Shown: in pieces, positions 32,094 through 40,486 of the stretch
Position numbering within the stretch: the first letter of the stretch is position 1
How the letters are laid out: the number at the start of each line of letters is the position of its first letter
Assembly: GCA_045615885.1 (NCBI GenBank)
Contig: JAZLFR010000051.1
Span: 1 to 64,000, forward strand
Source of the DNA: UBA1765 sp045615885
GTDB lineage: Bacteria; Fibrobacterota; Fibrobacteria; Fibrobacterales; Fibrobacteraceae
Direction: 5' to 3'
DNA: 64,000 nt
Program-made: the position numbers and the translations under genes
The notes under the pieces: generated by a model
The model's input: the letters and a program-made list of their open reading frames with translations, nothing else
Told to the model about the DNA's origin: nothing
The model's database searches: none

Positions 32094-35035
32094 TATTTTT
32101 TTGCCGTCGTCCTTCTAAGTTTCTGGATTTCACGTTCAATCAAGCGCTTTTCGACTGCGAAGAAATCTTCATGCTTCATTACAGCTTCCTTGTAAATCAA
32201 GCTTGCAAGTTCCGGTTCGCCGGCAAGCAATGCAACAAGAATGCAGTTGCGCAAGAAGATCTGGTCCATGCCGCCCATTTCGTACTTGTCAAAGAAATCT
32301 GCAACAAGGAGCGCACCGCGGGCATAATCCTTTGCACGGGCAGCTTCCATGATGCCAAACTCTTCAACAAAAGAAGCTGGCAGTCTGTTTGCATTGACTA
32401 GTTCGCGCACCGCAGCATAAACCTTATTGGAATCGCGGAGTTCAAGCGGAACGGAACGTATGTAATCCAAGTATTCTTCACGGAACTTCTGGAAGCCAAC
32501 GGATGCTTCGAGAGCAGCCATTGCAACGGAATCCACCGCAGCGGAATCGGCACAGGAATCTGCGGGGACGGAAACTTTTTCCCGGTCGGTAGCGTAGGCA
32601 AGCAAAGCCGTTGTTCTGAAGTCATCGTTAGAAGATTCCATCATCGCCTTCACCCTTGCTGGGCGGCGGAGTTCAAATTCCTCCGGACTAAGGAATTCTT
32701 GCCAGCAGACCTCGCAAGAATCGAACATCTGCACAATGTGCGCTTCGGAATGTACAAAGCGCGCTTCTTCGGCGCGGTTGTCAACCATCGGCACAAAGAT
32801 GCTGTTCGGTTCCACGCCTTCAAGGAGCGAAGACACCATCTTATTTGTGAAGAGGAAGTTTCTTTCACCAAAGAATTCTGGCTCACGGTGGATGCGTTCA
32901 AACTCCTTGATTAAAACGGAATCCGTGCTAAATCGGCCAATACCCTTTTGATATACAGGTTCATCGCTTGCAATCATGATGATGTCCGGTTCGTCGGTTG
33001 ATTTGTAGAGCGATACATACGGGAATGTTTTGTCGAGAGCCTTCAAGATGTTGAGGAACATGAGGTCATTGAATTCATAAGTCTGGATCCACTGCACCCA
33101 GAGGGCACCAGGCTTCATGTAACGGCGCATCTTTGCGTAGAATTCATGGGCAAAGAGGCCAGCAACGCCACTTACCCACGGATTCGACGGCACGCTGATA
33201 ATCATGTCGTACTGGCGACGGTTCGTATGGAAGAAGGTCGTTGCGTCGTCAATGAATATATGGATGCGCGGGTCATCGTAGCCACGGTTGTTCCACGGGT
33301 AGAATCCCTTTGCCAAATCCATCATCGCTTCTTCAATTTCAACGCAGTCAAAATCCTTGAGGAGCGGGTCAGCAAGCAAATAGTGAGCGCCCATGCCACT
33401 GCCGAAGCCGACCATCGCCGCGTCATACGGTTCCGTTTTTACAGCCATCGGCATGAATGCAGTCGCGGCCTGCGTAAGTTCATCGCTACCGATCGGAGCT
33501 TCACGGTCTTTGCTCATGCTGGCATCAGCCTTGCCATTGGTCTTTACATAGTAATGCACTGGCGATTCGTGGAAGCTGATTGTTGCAGTCTTGCCATCAA
33601 TCACGCGAATTTTTTCGTCTGGATGCAAGTTCTTGTAAGCTCGGAACGCACCGGAGGTGATGAGCGACGGGTCAAACTTTACGAACAGGCACGGGAGTAC
33701 CATGACAGCAGCAACGACATAGAACATTACATTGTAGCGGAACTTTTTGCGATACACGGCAAGAAGAATGAAACCGATTGCAAAGTCAAGCAGGGCGGCA
33801 AGAACAAGGGCGCCCTTGAGCTGCAAAAGCGGGAGAAGCAAAAGGCCGCCTCCAGCGGAACCGATAATGGAACCGAGCGTATTCCAGCCATAGACCTTGC
33901 CAATCGGCGCTTCGCTCTTGAAGGCGCGCGTAAGAATCAAGGTGATAAGCGGGAGCGTCATGCCGGCAAAGAAGCTGGTCGGGACCATCCACAAAAGGCT
34001 AAGCGTATATTTGAACAAGCTCCAGCAAACATAACCGTCAACGGTCGGGTTAAAGATCTGGTTGGCTTCGTTCATCATCATCCAGAACGGTTCATGGAAG
34101 TATAAAGTGCACAGGGCAAAGAATGCCATGAAAATCTGGGCAAGCGAAAGAACGACAAGGGAATCCTTCTTGATCAACTTTCCGCTGACCGCACTGCCCA
34201 AGGCAAGGCCCAAGATGAATGCCGAAAGCATCTGGTCAAAGCTGTGGCTGGAAGAACCCATCAAAAGGCTGAGCAAACGAGTCCAGACAATTTCATAGAC
34301 AAACGAGGTCAAGCCGGTAATGGCAGCAATCCAGAGCCAAACAGATTTCTTTGGCATGGGCAACTTGTGTTCTGCTGCATAGTCTTCGTTTTTCGGTTCT
34401 TCGTTCGGTTCCACGGCAGCGACTGGCGATGTGAACATTCCAATAAAGCCAAACACCGCTGCAAGCAAAAAGTTGAGAGAGCCAGCCACGCAAAGCGTTG
34501 CATGGTTACCGACAACAGGGATTAACAAATAGCTTGTTGCCAAAATGCCGATTGCTGAGCCCAGGCTGTTCGTAAAATAGAGAATCGGGAGCGAAACTTC
34601 GGCACCGCTCTTGCGCATGAGACCAGCCGCAATGAACGGGAACGTCATGCCGACGGCGACCGCTATAGGGAGAGTCGAAGCCGTAGCAAGAATGACCTTT
34701 GCAATTTCTGCGCCAGTAGAAGACAAGCCAGCGGTAAACTCGGAATTATAAAAGAATCCGGTAAGAGCGTTATACAAGGGATGGTAGGCAAAGCCTCCGA
34801 TACCGATTGCAAGTTCCACGGCGGCATAGCCGAGCAGCGGGCGGCGCGTTTTGGTAACGAGCTTGCCGGCGACAAAGCTACCGATAGCAAGGCCGCCCAT
34901 GTAAATGCAGAGCGTAAGCACCTGCCCGTAACTGGAATGCCCAAGAAAAAGCTTAAGGTAACGAGCCCAGGAACCTTCGTAAATGAGCCCCGCAAAACCA
35001 GAAACCGCAAAAAGGAAGTATATGAGAATGTTCAT
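32093..35035 (-). CDS. Membrane-bound spermidine-synthase-like protein (giant)
   Basis: 980 residues from the ATG at 35035. The N-terminal half has about 12-14 hydrophobic helices in a transporter-like arrangement (MFS-like, repeated unit with GLIYEGSWARYL and SFVYEIVWTRLL). Residues about 500-750 contain a spermidine-synthase-like Rossmann domain: GFGSGMGAHYLL, DCVEIEEAMMDLAKGF, DDATTFF, NPWVSGVAGLFAHEFYAKM. The last 200 residues are helical, possibly TPR-like. It resembles the fused MFS/spermidine synthases. The catalytic Asp in the usual DxxD segment reads SVPSNPW, so aminopropyl transfer is not assured. Two AAGGTAG-like heptamers stand right before the start. Confidence 0.82.
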   Translation of the reverse strand: MNILIYFLFAVSGFAGLIYEGSWARYLKLFLGHSSYGQVLTLCIYMGGLAIGSFVAGKLVTKTRRPLLGYAAVELAIGIGGFAYHPLYNALTGFFYNSEFTAGLSSTGAEIAKVILATASTLPIAVAVGMTFPFIAAGLMRKSGAEVSLPILYFTNSLGSAIGILATSYLLIPVVGNHATLCVAGSLNFLLAAVFGFIGMFTSPVAAVEPNEEPKNEDYAAEHKLPMPKKSVWLWIAAITGLTSFVYEIVWTRLLSLLMGSSSHSFDQMLSAFILGLALGSAVSGKLIKKDSLVVLSLAQIFMAFFALCTLYFHEPFWMMMNEANQIFNPTVDGYVCWSLFKYTLSLLWMVPTSFFAGMTLPLITLILTRAFKSEAPIGKVYGWNTLGSIIGSAGGGLLLLPLLQLKGALVLAALLDFAIGFILLAVYRKKFRYNVMFYVVAAVMVLPCLFVKFDPSLITSGAFRAYKNLHPDEKIRVIDGKTATISFHESPVHYYVKTNGKADASMSKDREAPIGSDELTQAATAFMPMAVKTEPYDAAMVGFGSGMGAHYLLADPLLKDFDCVEIEEAMMDLAKGFYPWNNRGYDDPRIHIFIDDATTFFHTNRRQYDMIISVPSNPWVSGVAGLFAHEFYAKMRRYMKPGALWVQWIQTYEFNDLMFLNILKALDKTFPYVSLYKSTDEPDIIMIASDEPVYQKGIGRFSTDSVLIKEFERIHREPEFFGERNFLFTNKMVSSLLEGVEPNSIFVPMVDNRAEEARFVHSEAHIVQMFDSCEVCWQEFLSPEEFELRRPARVKAMMESSNDDFRTTALLAYATDREKVSVPADSCADSAAVDSVAMAALEASVGFQKFREEYLDYIRSVPLELRDSNKVYAAVRELVNANRLPASFVEEFGIMEAARAKDYARGALLVADFFDKYEMGGMDQIFLRNCILVALLAGEPELASLIYKEAVMKHEDFFAVEKRLIEREIQKLRRTTAKK

Positions 35036-35049
35036 AAGGTAGAAGTTAG
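35036..35049 (-). repeat. Heptamer pair (AAGGTAG, AAGTTAG) abutting the start codon
   Basis: Two 7-nt units (35036-35042, 35043-35049) directly upstream of the ATG on the minus strand, in register with it. Short, so weaker evidence than the longer arrays. Confidence 0.45.
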
Positions 35050-35060
35050 AAAAAGAGTAC

Positions 35061-35089
35061 AAAAAAATCCGGCGGTGAGCCGCCGGATT
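35061..35089 (-). terminator. Terminator after the CE1 esterase gene
   Basis: Perfect 10-bp GC-rich stem (35066-35075 with 35080-35089), TGAG loop, and a 7-T run on the minus strand (35061-35067). It lies 25 nt beyond the esterase stop. Confidence 0.92.
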
Positions 35090-35113
35090 ACGATTATAGA
35101 GAGAGAAAACGAA

Positions 35114-36631
35114 TTACCTTACTTGCTGCATCTTGCTGAAGCCAAACTTATTGCGAACCAAGTAAACACCCTTGTCGAGATTCATGGCATTCAGCTGCAA
35201 CTTGATTTCAGCAAAACTGCTTGCATTAAAAGAACCAACCAATGCACCGCTAATGCTATACACCTTGTAGTTCTGCATTGCACCATGTTTGAATTTTGCA
35301 GTTACAAATGTCGGCTCCTTTTCCACTTCGCTAGCATCAATCTTCATAAGCTTGATGTTGTCAAAGAACACATTCACATCGCTCAGGCCAACATTGAATG
35401 AAACTCGGCCATTTTTATCGGTTGTTTCACCCATGGTAAACGAGACCTCGTAAGTTTTCTTTTCTGTGTCGACTTCGATTTTCTTTGTTGACGGCAAGTA
35501 ACTGGTCCATGGTTCATCATCCATTTCTACATTCACTTCTATTTCACGTGCTGCCGCGGCGTGAGCATCAAAGACCAATTTGTAGGAAGTGCCTTTTTCA
35601 AAATGAAGCCCTTTCTGAATCATCTGGATCTGGTAAGCATAATCAGCGGCGGCCTTTGAGATAGCCACTTCAGCCTCGCCTTCAGTAAGTTGCAATTTTG
35701 CTTCGCCACTCCATGTATTCAAGCTCCAGCCAACAAGTTTCAAAGAGTCTCCAAACGCACTATTGAAAATTGTATCACGGTCTGCAGGAACCTCTATCGG
35801 CTTGGAAACGCCGTTCAGGGAATACTTGCTGACAAACTCCCAAATATTGTCCGTAGTGTTGTAGCCAGCGTCATTGGAATGCCAATGCCCCTTGCCAGGA
35901 ATCTTGTTCAAAACGACTTCAACATCGCCAGCACAGTTTTTCCAGGTGTAGCGCGTTGCAGTACCGACCTTGGATTCCACAGGCTTGGAATCGCACTGGT
36001 TGAAGGCAGCCCAATGTTCCATCACATAGTAGGCGCCCATCTGGTGCTGGTACATGCCATTGAAAGTCCCCGTCCATTCTTCATAGTGCACAACATCGTC
36101 TGCATCGCCATTGGTATGCATGATTGGAATGTTTCGGGAAGCCTTGAACGAGAAGCTCTGAGCATCGATCGGGTAACCAGAAACAGGTGCAAATGCGGCA
36201 ATTTTATCAGCCAAATGCGTTGCCGTAAAATGGGTAAACATGCCACCCATGCTAAAGCCAGAAAGATAGACGCGGGAAAGGTCAATTTTATAGCGCTTGT
36301 ACATTTCGTCGATGATGTTCTTGATCAAGCCCTCGTCACCGGCACCGCCCAAGTCCCAGGCATTGCCATTGCCGTGCGGGTAAACGACAACAAAGCCTTC
36401 CTTGTCGGCCTTGTCTTCCCAATTCGCCATGCCTGCCTGGTATTCTGGATCCTGGCCCATGCCATGGCAAGAAATCATCAAGGGCTTGCCCGCTTCAAGG
36501 CCAGCCGGTGCATACACATAGATTTCGCGGCCACCCAGCTGTTCCGATTTAGCTCGAATGGCGGCATCTGCGCTCACAGCAAGGCTAGCAGCTGTACAAA
36601 AAAGCATCATTTTACTAAAAATACGATTCAT
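35114..36631 (-). CDS. Secreted CE1-type esterase with carbohydrate-binding domain
   Basis: 505 residues from the ATG at 36631, which has AAGGAG 6 nt upstream. Signal peptide (MNRIFSKMMLFCTAASLAVSADA). An alpha/beta-hydrolase of the CE1/feruloyl-esterase and PHB-depolymerase group: GFSMGGMFTH (Ser nucleophile), THxNGDADDVVHYEEW (Asp region), GKGHWHSND (His). Then a beta-sandwich like CBM4/9 (about 270-420) and a sorting-type C-terminus (YKVYSISGALVGSF, DKGVYLVRN). It probably removes ferulate or acetate ester groups from xylan or similar polymers. A promoter box TAGATTTG lies upstream. Confidence 0.9.
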   Translation of the reverse strand: MNRIFSKMMLFCTAASLAVSADAAIRAKSEQLGGREIYVYAPAGLEAGKPLMISCHGMGQDPEYQAGMANWEDKADKEGFVVVYPHGNGNAWDLGGAGDEGLIKNIIDEMYKRYKIDLSRVYLSGFSMGGMFTHFTATHLADKIAAFAPVSGYPIDAQSFSFKASRNIPIMHTNGDADDVVHYEEWTGTFNGMYQHQMGAYYVMEHWAAFNQCDSKPVESKVGTATRYTWKNCAGDVEVVLNKIPGKGHWHSNDAGYNTTDNIWEFVSKYSLNGVSKPIEVPADRDTIFNSAFGDSLKLVGWSLNTWSGEAKLQLTEGEAEVAISKAAADYAYQIQMIQKGLHFEKGTSYKLVFDAHAAAAREIEVNVEMDDEPWTSYLPSTKKIEVDTEKKTYEVSFTMGETTDKNGRVSFNVGLSDVNVFFDNIKLMKIDASEVEKEPTFVTAKFKHGAMQNYKVYSISGALVGSFNASSFAEIKLQLNAMNLDKGVYLVRNKFGFSKMQQVR

Positions 36632-36637
36632 TTCGTT

Positions 36638-36659
36638 CTCCTTGATCGACTCAAATCTA
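36638..36659 (-). promoter_or_regulatory. Promoter box and ribosome-binding site of the CE1 esterase
   Basis: AAGGAG on the minus strand (36643-36638) decides the start at 36631. TAGATTTG (36659-36652) is a full TAnnTTTG box; TTTG upstream is 16 nt away, shorter than the 19-21 nt seen at other sites, so the -33 assignment is weak. Confidence 0.45.
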
Positions 36660-36750
36660 CCCATTCGAAGCAGCACAAAACACCCTTCAAATTCAACTTC
36701 CCATTGATAAATCGTCTATGGCAATTTCGCTAAAAAACTAAATTGTGTGC

Positions 36751-39105
36751 ATGTTCTCTTTAATTGCAAGAATGCTTCGTGAAATCAGCTGTCACCACAG
36801 ACTGGTATTTTTGATTGCAGCCCTGATTTCCATTCTTTGCATTTACCCAGCAACACATTTGCGCTGGGAATTGCAACTGGCAGACATGCTAGAATCCCCG
36901 CAGAAGCAAACAAGCAAGAACATCGACGAAGCAAGCCTTTTGACTATCATTCTCGAAGGCAATGATTCGGCAGAAAACAGACTCGTAGCAACAAAAATCG
37001 CAAAGCATCTTGAAAAGCAGCCTTCCGTACAAATGGTAAGTCACGAAATAGACATTCCGTTCTACGAAAAAAATGGTCTGCTATTTTTGCCAAGTTCCGA
37101 ACTGAACAAAATTTACGAAAAGCTTGTAACGGCCAAAGAAAAAGCGATCAACGCACAAAACCCTTTGATAGTCCAACTGGAAGATCAGCCCGAAAAATTG
37201 GATTTCAAAACTGATGATTTTGAAGCCCGCTACAAGGGCAAATTGAAGGATTTGTTTCAAAGCCACGATGGAACAGTGCGCGTTCTGGAGGTATTCCCGG
37301 CCAACCAGATTTCTTCGCTCGATTCCGCCCGCAAATTTCTATCACTCGTAAAAGAGACCATACAGCCTATAGTCCCAGCATCCATCAATGTAGAATATAC
37401 AGGCAAAGTGCAAAAAATCGTAGACACCGGGCGGGAACTTCTGCCAAAGGCGAAACAAGCCGGCTGGGTCATGGCCGGGCTATTCGTCATACTGCTTTTT
37501 CTTTCGTTCCTCAGGCACCCGCAGCTTATTTTACCGGCAGGTATGCCTATCGGACTTTCCATCTACTGGACATTGGGCATAGCCTACCTTCTGTATGGCA
37601 GAATGTGCCTGTTTTCCATGTTCATCGTATTCCTGCTCCCCGGTCTTGCTGCACAGCACGTAACCCATATTTTTAGACGTTATTCCGAAGAACGCATGAA
37701 GGGTCTGAACCCAGCACTCAGCCTTGAAAGTGCCTTGCTCGGCATAGGCCCGGTTGCCGCAGTTTCTTCAGCAGTATTTGCAATCATCTTCATTTCACTT
37801 CTATTCTTGCCACTCAAGGGAGCCCATGAACTCGCAGTCCTGGGTAGCATCGGGGCCGTGCTCAATTACATTTTGTGTGGAGCGCTGACACCTGCAATAC
37901 TTAGGATTCTTCAAAAGAGAAGGCCGTTCCATGTTCTTGGAGCAACCCATGCGGAGCGCATCGCAATCAAGCCAATCACTCCTTTCCGCTACACAAACAT
38001 ATTCTCACTACTCCTCGTCGTACTGACGCTTGCTCTTGCCTTCCAGGGGCTGGTTCCAAAGTTCAACTACAACTTTTCTGAAACGGAACTATCCAAAAGT
38101 ACCAAGGCAGATTCCCTGCTAGCGACAACCGGATTAAACTTCAACGAACCTGTCGTGATCAATTTTCCGAATCAGGAAACTCTCGAAAAATATATTGAGC
38201 GTTACAACACCGGCGTCCAAAATGGTTCGTACAATACCATTGAACGCATCTACACGCTAAACAACCTTTTGCCAACAAACCAGCGCTACAAGCTGCAGAT
38301 TATCAAAAACATTCAGGAAGAATTGGAATCCCCTGTCTTTGCGGATTTGCACGGTTCCGATTCCATTGCAATAGGCTTCTTGAAGGAACACACGGAAATT
38401 TCTGAAATCACGGCAGAACAACTGCCAGAATCTTCACAAAAATTGTTGCGTGCCCAGCAAAGAAACAATATCTTTGCAACCATCATTCCCGCAAAGTCAG
38501 CAGAGAACGGGCTTGATTGCCGCAGGCTCGCCCGCGACATAAAAAAGCTAGACGACGGCAACAACTACCAGACATTTGGCATGGCCATGGTGCGTGCAGA
38601 AATCCTTGACAATATCTTACGGCATTTGCACAAATCAATCATCTTCTGCAGTATCGCCATCTTCATCATTTTGATAATGCTCTTTGGAAAAATCGGCCAC
38701 GCTCTATTTGTGATATTGCCTTCGGCAACATCCTTCATCTGGTTGTTCTCCATTCTTTCAATGGCAAATGTCCAGATGAACTTTTACAGCGTACTTGCAC
38801 TACCCATTCTCGTTGGATTATCCATCGATGGTTCCGTGCATTTCTGGAACCACTACCTTTCCAAGCAGAGCGGCAGCGCCATCGACATTTTGCGTCACTA
38901 CGGCAAAAGCATTTTCTTATCGCAAGTGGCTGCTCTTATCGGTATTTTCAGTTTGCTTTTTTCAAGCCACCCAGGGCTTCGCAGCATCGGTCAAATATCG
39001 CTTCTTGGCATAGTGCTGATCACTTTTGCGAACTTCTTTATTTTTCCGCTTTCGGCAGCAGCACTCGATGCATACCGCCTAAAAAAATCCAACGAAAAGG
39101 AATAA
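36751..39105 (+). CDS. RND/MMPL-family membrane exporter
   Basis: 784 residues from the ATG at 36751 (an upstream GTG adds two residues). Two-fold arrangement of a first helix, a large extracytoplasmic loop, five or six helices, then the same again, as in MMPL/Patched-type RND proteins. The helical bundles contain GPVAAVSSAVFAIIFISLL and VGLSIDGSVHFWNHYLS; the Asp of the latter is where the proton-relay residues are expected. Likely exports lipids or hydrophobic compounds across the inner membrane. AAGGA lies between its stop and the aspC start, so they form one unit. The family is firm, the substrate unknown. Confidence 0.88.
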   Translation: MFSLIARMLREISCHHRLVFLIAALISILCIYPATHLRWELQLADMLESPQKQTSKNIDEASLLTIILEGNDSAENRLVATKIAKHLEKQPSVQMVSHEIDIPFYEKNGLLFLPSSELNKIYEKLVTAKEKAINAQNPLIVQLEDQPEKLDFKTDDFEARYKGKLKDLFQSHDGTVRVLEVFPANQISSLDSARKFLSLVKETIQPIVPASINVEYTGKVQKIVDTGRELLPKAKQAGWVMAGLFVILLFLSFLRHPQLILPAGMPIGLSIYWTLGIAYLLYGRMCLFSMFIVFLLPGLAAQHVTHIFRRYSEERMKGLNPALSLESALLGIGPVAAVSSAVFAIIFISLLFLPLKGAHELAVLGSIGAVLNYILCGALTPAILRILQKRRPFHVLGATHAERIAIKPITPFRYTNIFSLLLVVLTLALAFQGLVPKFNYNFSETELSKSTKADSLLATTGLNFNEPVVINFPNQETLEKYIERYNTGVQNGSYNTIERIYTLNNLLPTNQRYKLQIIKNIQEELESPVFADLHGSDSIAIGFLKEHTEISEITAEQLPESSQKLLRAQQRNNIFATIIPAKSAENGLDCRRLARDIKKLDDGNNYQTFGMAMVRAEILDNILRHLHKSIIFCSIAIFIILIMLFGKIGHALFVILPSATSFIWLFSILSMANVQMNFYSVLALPILVGLSIDGSVHFWNHYLSKQSGSAIDILRHYGKSIFLSQVAALIGIFSLLFSSHPGLRSIGQISLLGIVLITFANFFIFPLSAAALDAYRLKKSNEKE

Positions 39106-39106
39106 C

Positions 39107-40300
39107 ATGAAATCCCTTTCTAAAAGAACCGAAGACATTGCTCCATCAATGACAGTCGCCATAGATACCTTGGCAAAACAATTAAAGGCCGAAGGCAAGG
39201 ACATTGTTTCGCTCGGCGCAGGCGAACCGGACTTTGCGACACCAGACCATATCAAGGCTGCAGGCATCAAGGCTATCGAAAACAACCAGACCCGCTATGT
39301 GGCGCCAGTCGGCTTGATGAACGTTCGCGAAGCCGTCTGCAAAAAGCTCAAGGACGAAAACGGCCTGAACTACAATGCCAACCAGATCGTGCTTACGAGC
39401 GGAGCAAAGCATGCCGTATTCAATTCCTTTGCCGCGCTAATCAACCCGGGCGACGAAGTGATAGTTCCAGCACCGTACTGGGTCACCTACCCGGAACTTG
39501 TGCGCTGGTTCGGCGGCGTTCCTGTATTCATTGAATCTACCGCCGAAAATGGTTTCAAGATCACCGCAGAACAGCTGCAGAATGCAATCACCGAAAAGAC
39601 CAAAGCCGTTGTATTCAACAACCCATGCAACCCGAGTGGCGCCGTCTATGCTCCAGAAGAAATGGAAGCTCTTGCAAAGGTTATCGTAAAGAATGATTTG
39701 TTCTGCATTTCTGACGAAATTTACGAGCACTTCACTTACGGCACAAAATTCACATCGGCAGCAAGTTTTGACGGCATGTACGAACGCACAATCATCATCA
39801 ACGGTTTTTCAAAATCCCATTGCATGACCGGTTGGCGCCTCGGCTACAACGCCGCTCCGGAAGCCATTGCAAAGATGATGGCAAAGGTGCAGAGCCAGGC
39901 AATCCACCACCCTTCTACGCCAGCGCAATATGCAGCCCTTGCAGCCGTAGAAAACGGCAACGAATGCGTGCTCAAGATGCGCGATGTGTTCAAAACGCGC
40001 CAAGACCTTTTGCGCGGGCTTTTGGAAGAAACGCTCCAAAAGAAACTCCCCGTTCCTGAAGGAGCATTCTACCTGTTTGTGCCCGTCGCAGAACTCTTTG
40101 GCAAAAAGACGCCAGACGGCAAGACCATTGACGGTTCCATCAGTCTATGCACATACTTGCTCGAAAGCGTAGGCCTTGCCATTGTGCCAGGCGCAGCTTT
40201 CGGCATGGATAGCTGCATTCGCTTCTCTTACGCAGCAAGCGAAGACACCCTGAAGGAAGCCGCAAAACGATTCAACAAAGGAATTAAGGCGTTAAATTAG
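39107..40300 (+). CDS. aspC: Aspartate aminotransferase (class I, Ib-type)
   Basis: 397 residues. PLP-dependent transamination of aspartate and 2-oxoglutarate. Seen: LGAGEPDFATPDHIK, YWVTYPE, NPCNPSGAVY, SDEIYEHFTYG (Asp binding PLP nitrogen), GFSKSHCMTGWRLGY (Schiff-base Lys and GWRxGY), and CIRFSYA (substrate Arg). The pattern is that of the Ib AspC of thermophiles and Bacteroidota. It could accept other amino acids, such as prephenate. Its stop TAG begins a heptamer array. Confidence 0.93.
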   Translation: MKSLSKRTEDIAPSMTVAIDTLAKQLKAEGKDIVSLGAGEPDFATPDHIKAAGIKAIENNQTRYVAPVGLMNVREAVCKKLKDENGLNYNANQIVLTSGAKHAVFNSFAALINPGDEVIVPAPYWVTYPELVRWFGGVPVFIESTAENGFKITAEQLQNAITEKTKAVVFNNPCNPSGAVYAPEEMEALAKVIVKNDLFCISDEIYEHFTYGTKFTSAASFDGMYERTIIINGFSKSHCMTGWRLGYNAAPEAIAKMMAKVQSQAIHHPSTPAQYAALAAVENGNECVLKMRDVFKTRQDLLRGLLEETLQKKLPVPEGAFYLFVPVAELFGKKTPDGKTIDGSISLCTYLLESVGLAIVPGAAFGMDSCIRFSYAASEDTLKEAAKRFNKGIKALN

Positions 40301-40486
40301 TTACTAGTTACGAGTTACTAGCTTCTAGAGAATGTAGGATTACAAGATCTCTGCGAGTGTGAACTGACGTTAGAAGAACAGTGTTTTTCAGGCATTCCTG
40401 CCTACAGTCTACTTCCTACTGTCTACTAACAACCTTCTAGTAACTAGTGACCATGGACTAGTAACTACAACTCTGTATTCTACCAA
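40294..40486 (+). repeat. Heptamer array, AspC to FHA-ABC gap
   Basis: The longest clean 7-nt periodic run: NNNNTAG units (TTACTAG, TTACGAG) from 40294 to 40328, beginning with the aspC stop codon, and NNNCTAN units from 40399 to 40482 (12 units, such as TGCCTAC and AGTCTAC), running in register to the ATG at 40487. The 70 nt between (40329-40398) shows no clear 7-nt pattern. No gene or terminator is seen. Confidence 0.85.
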
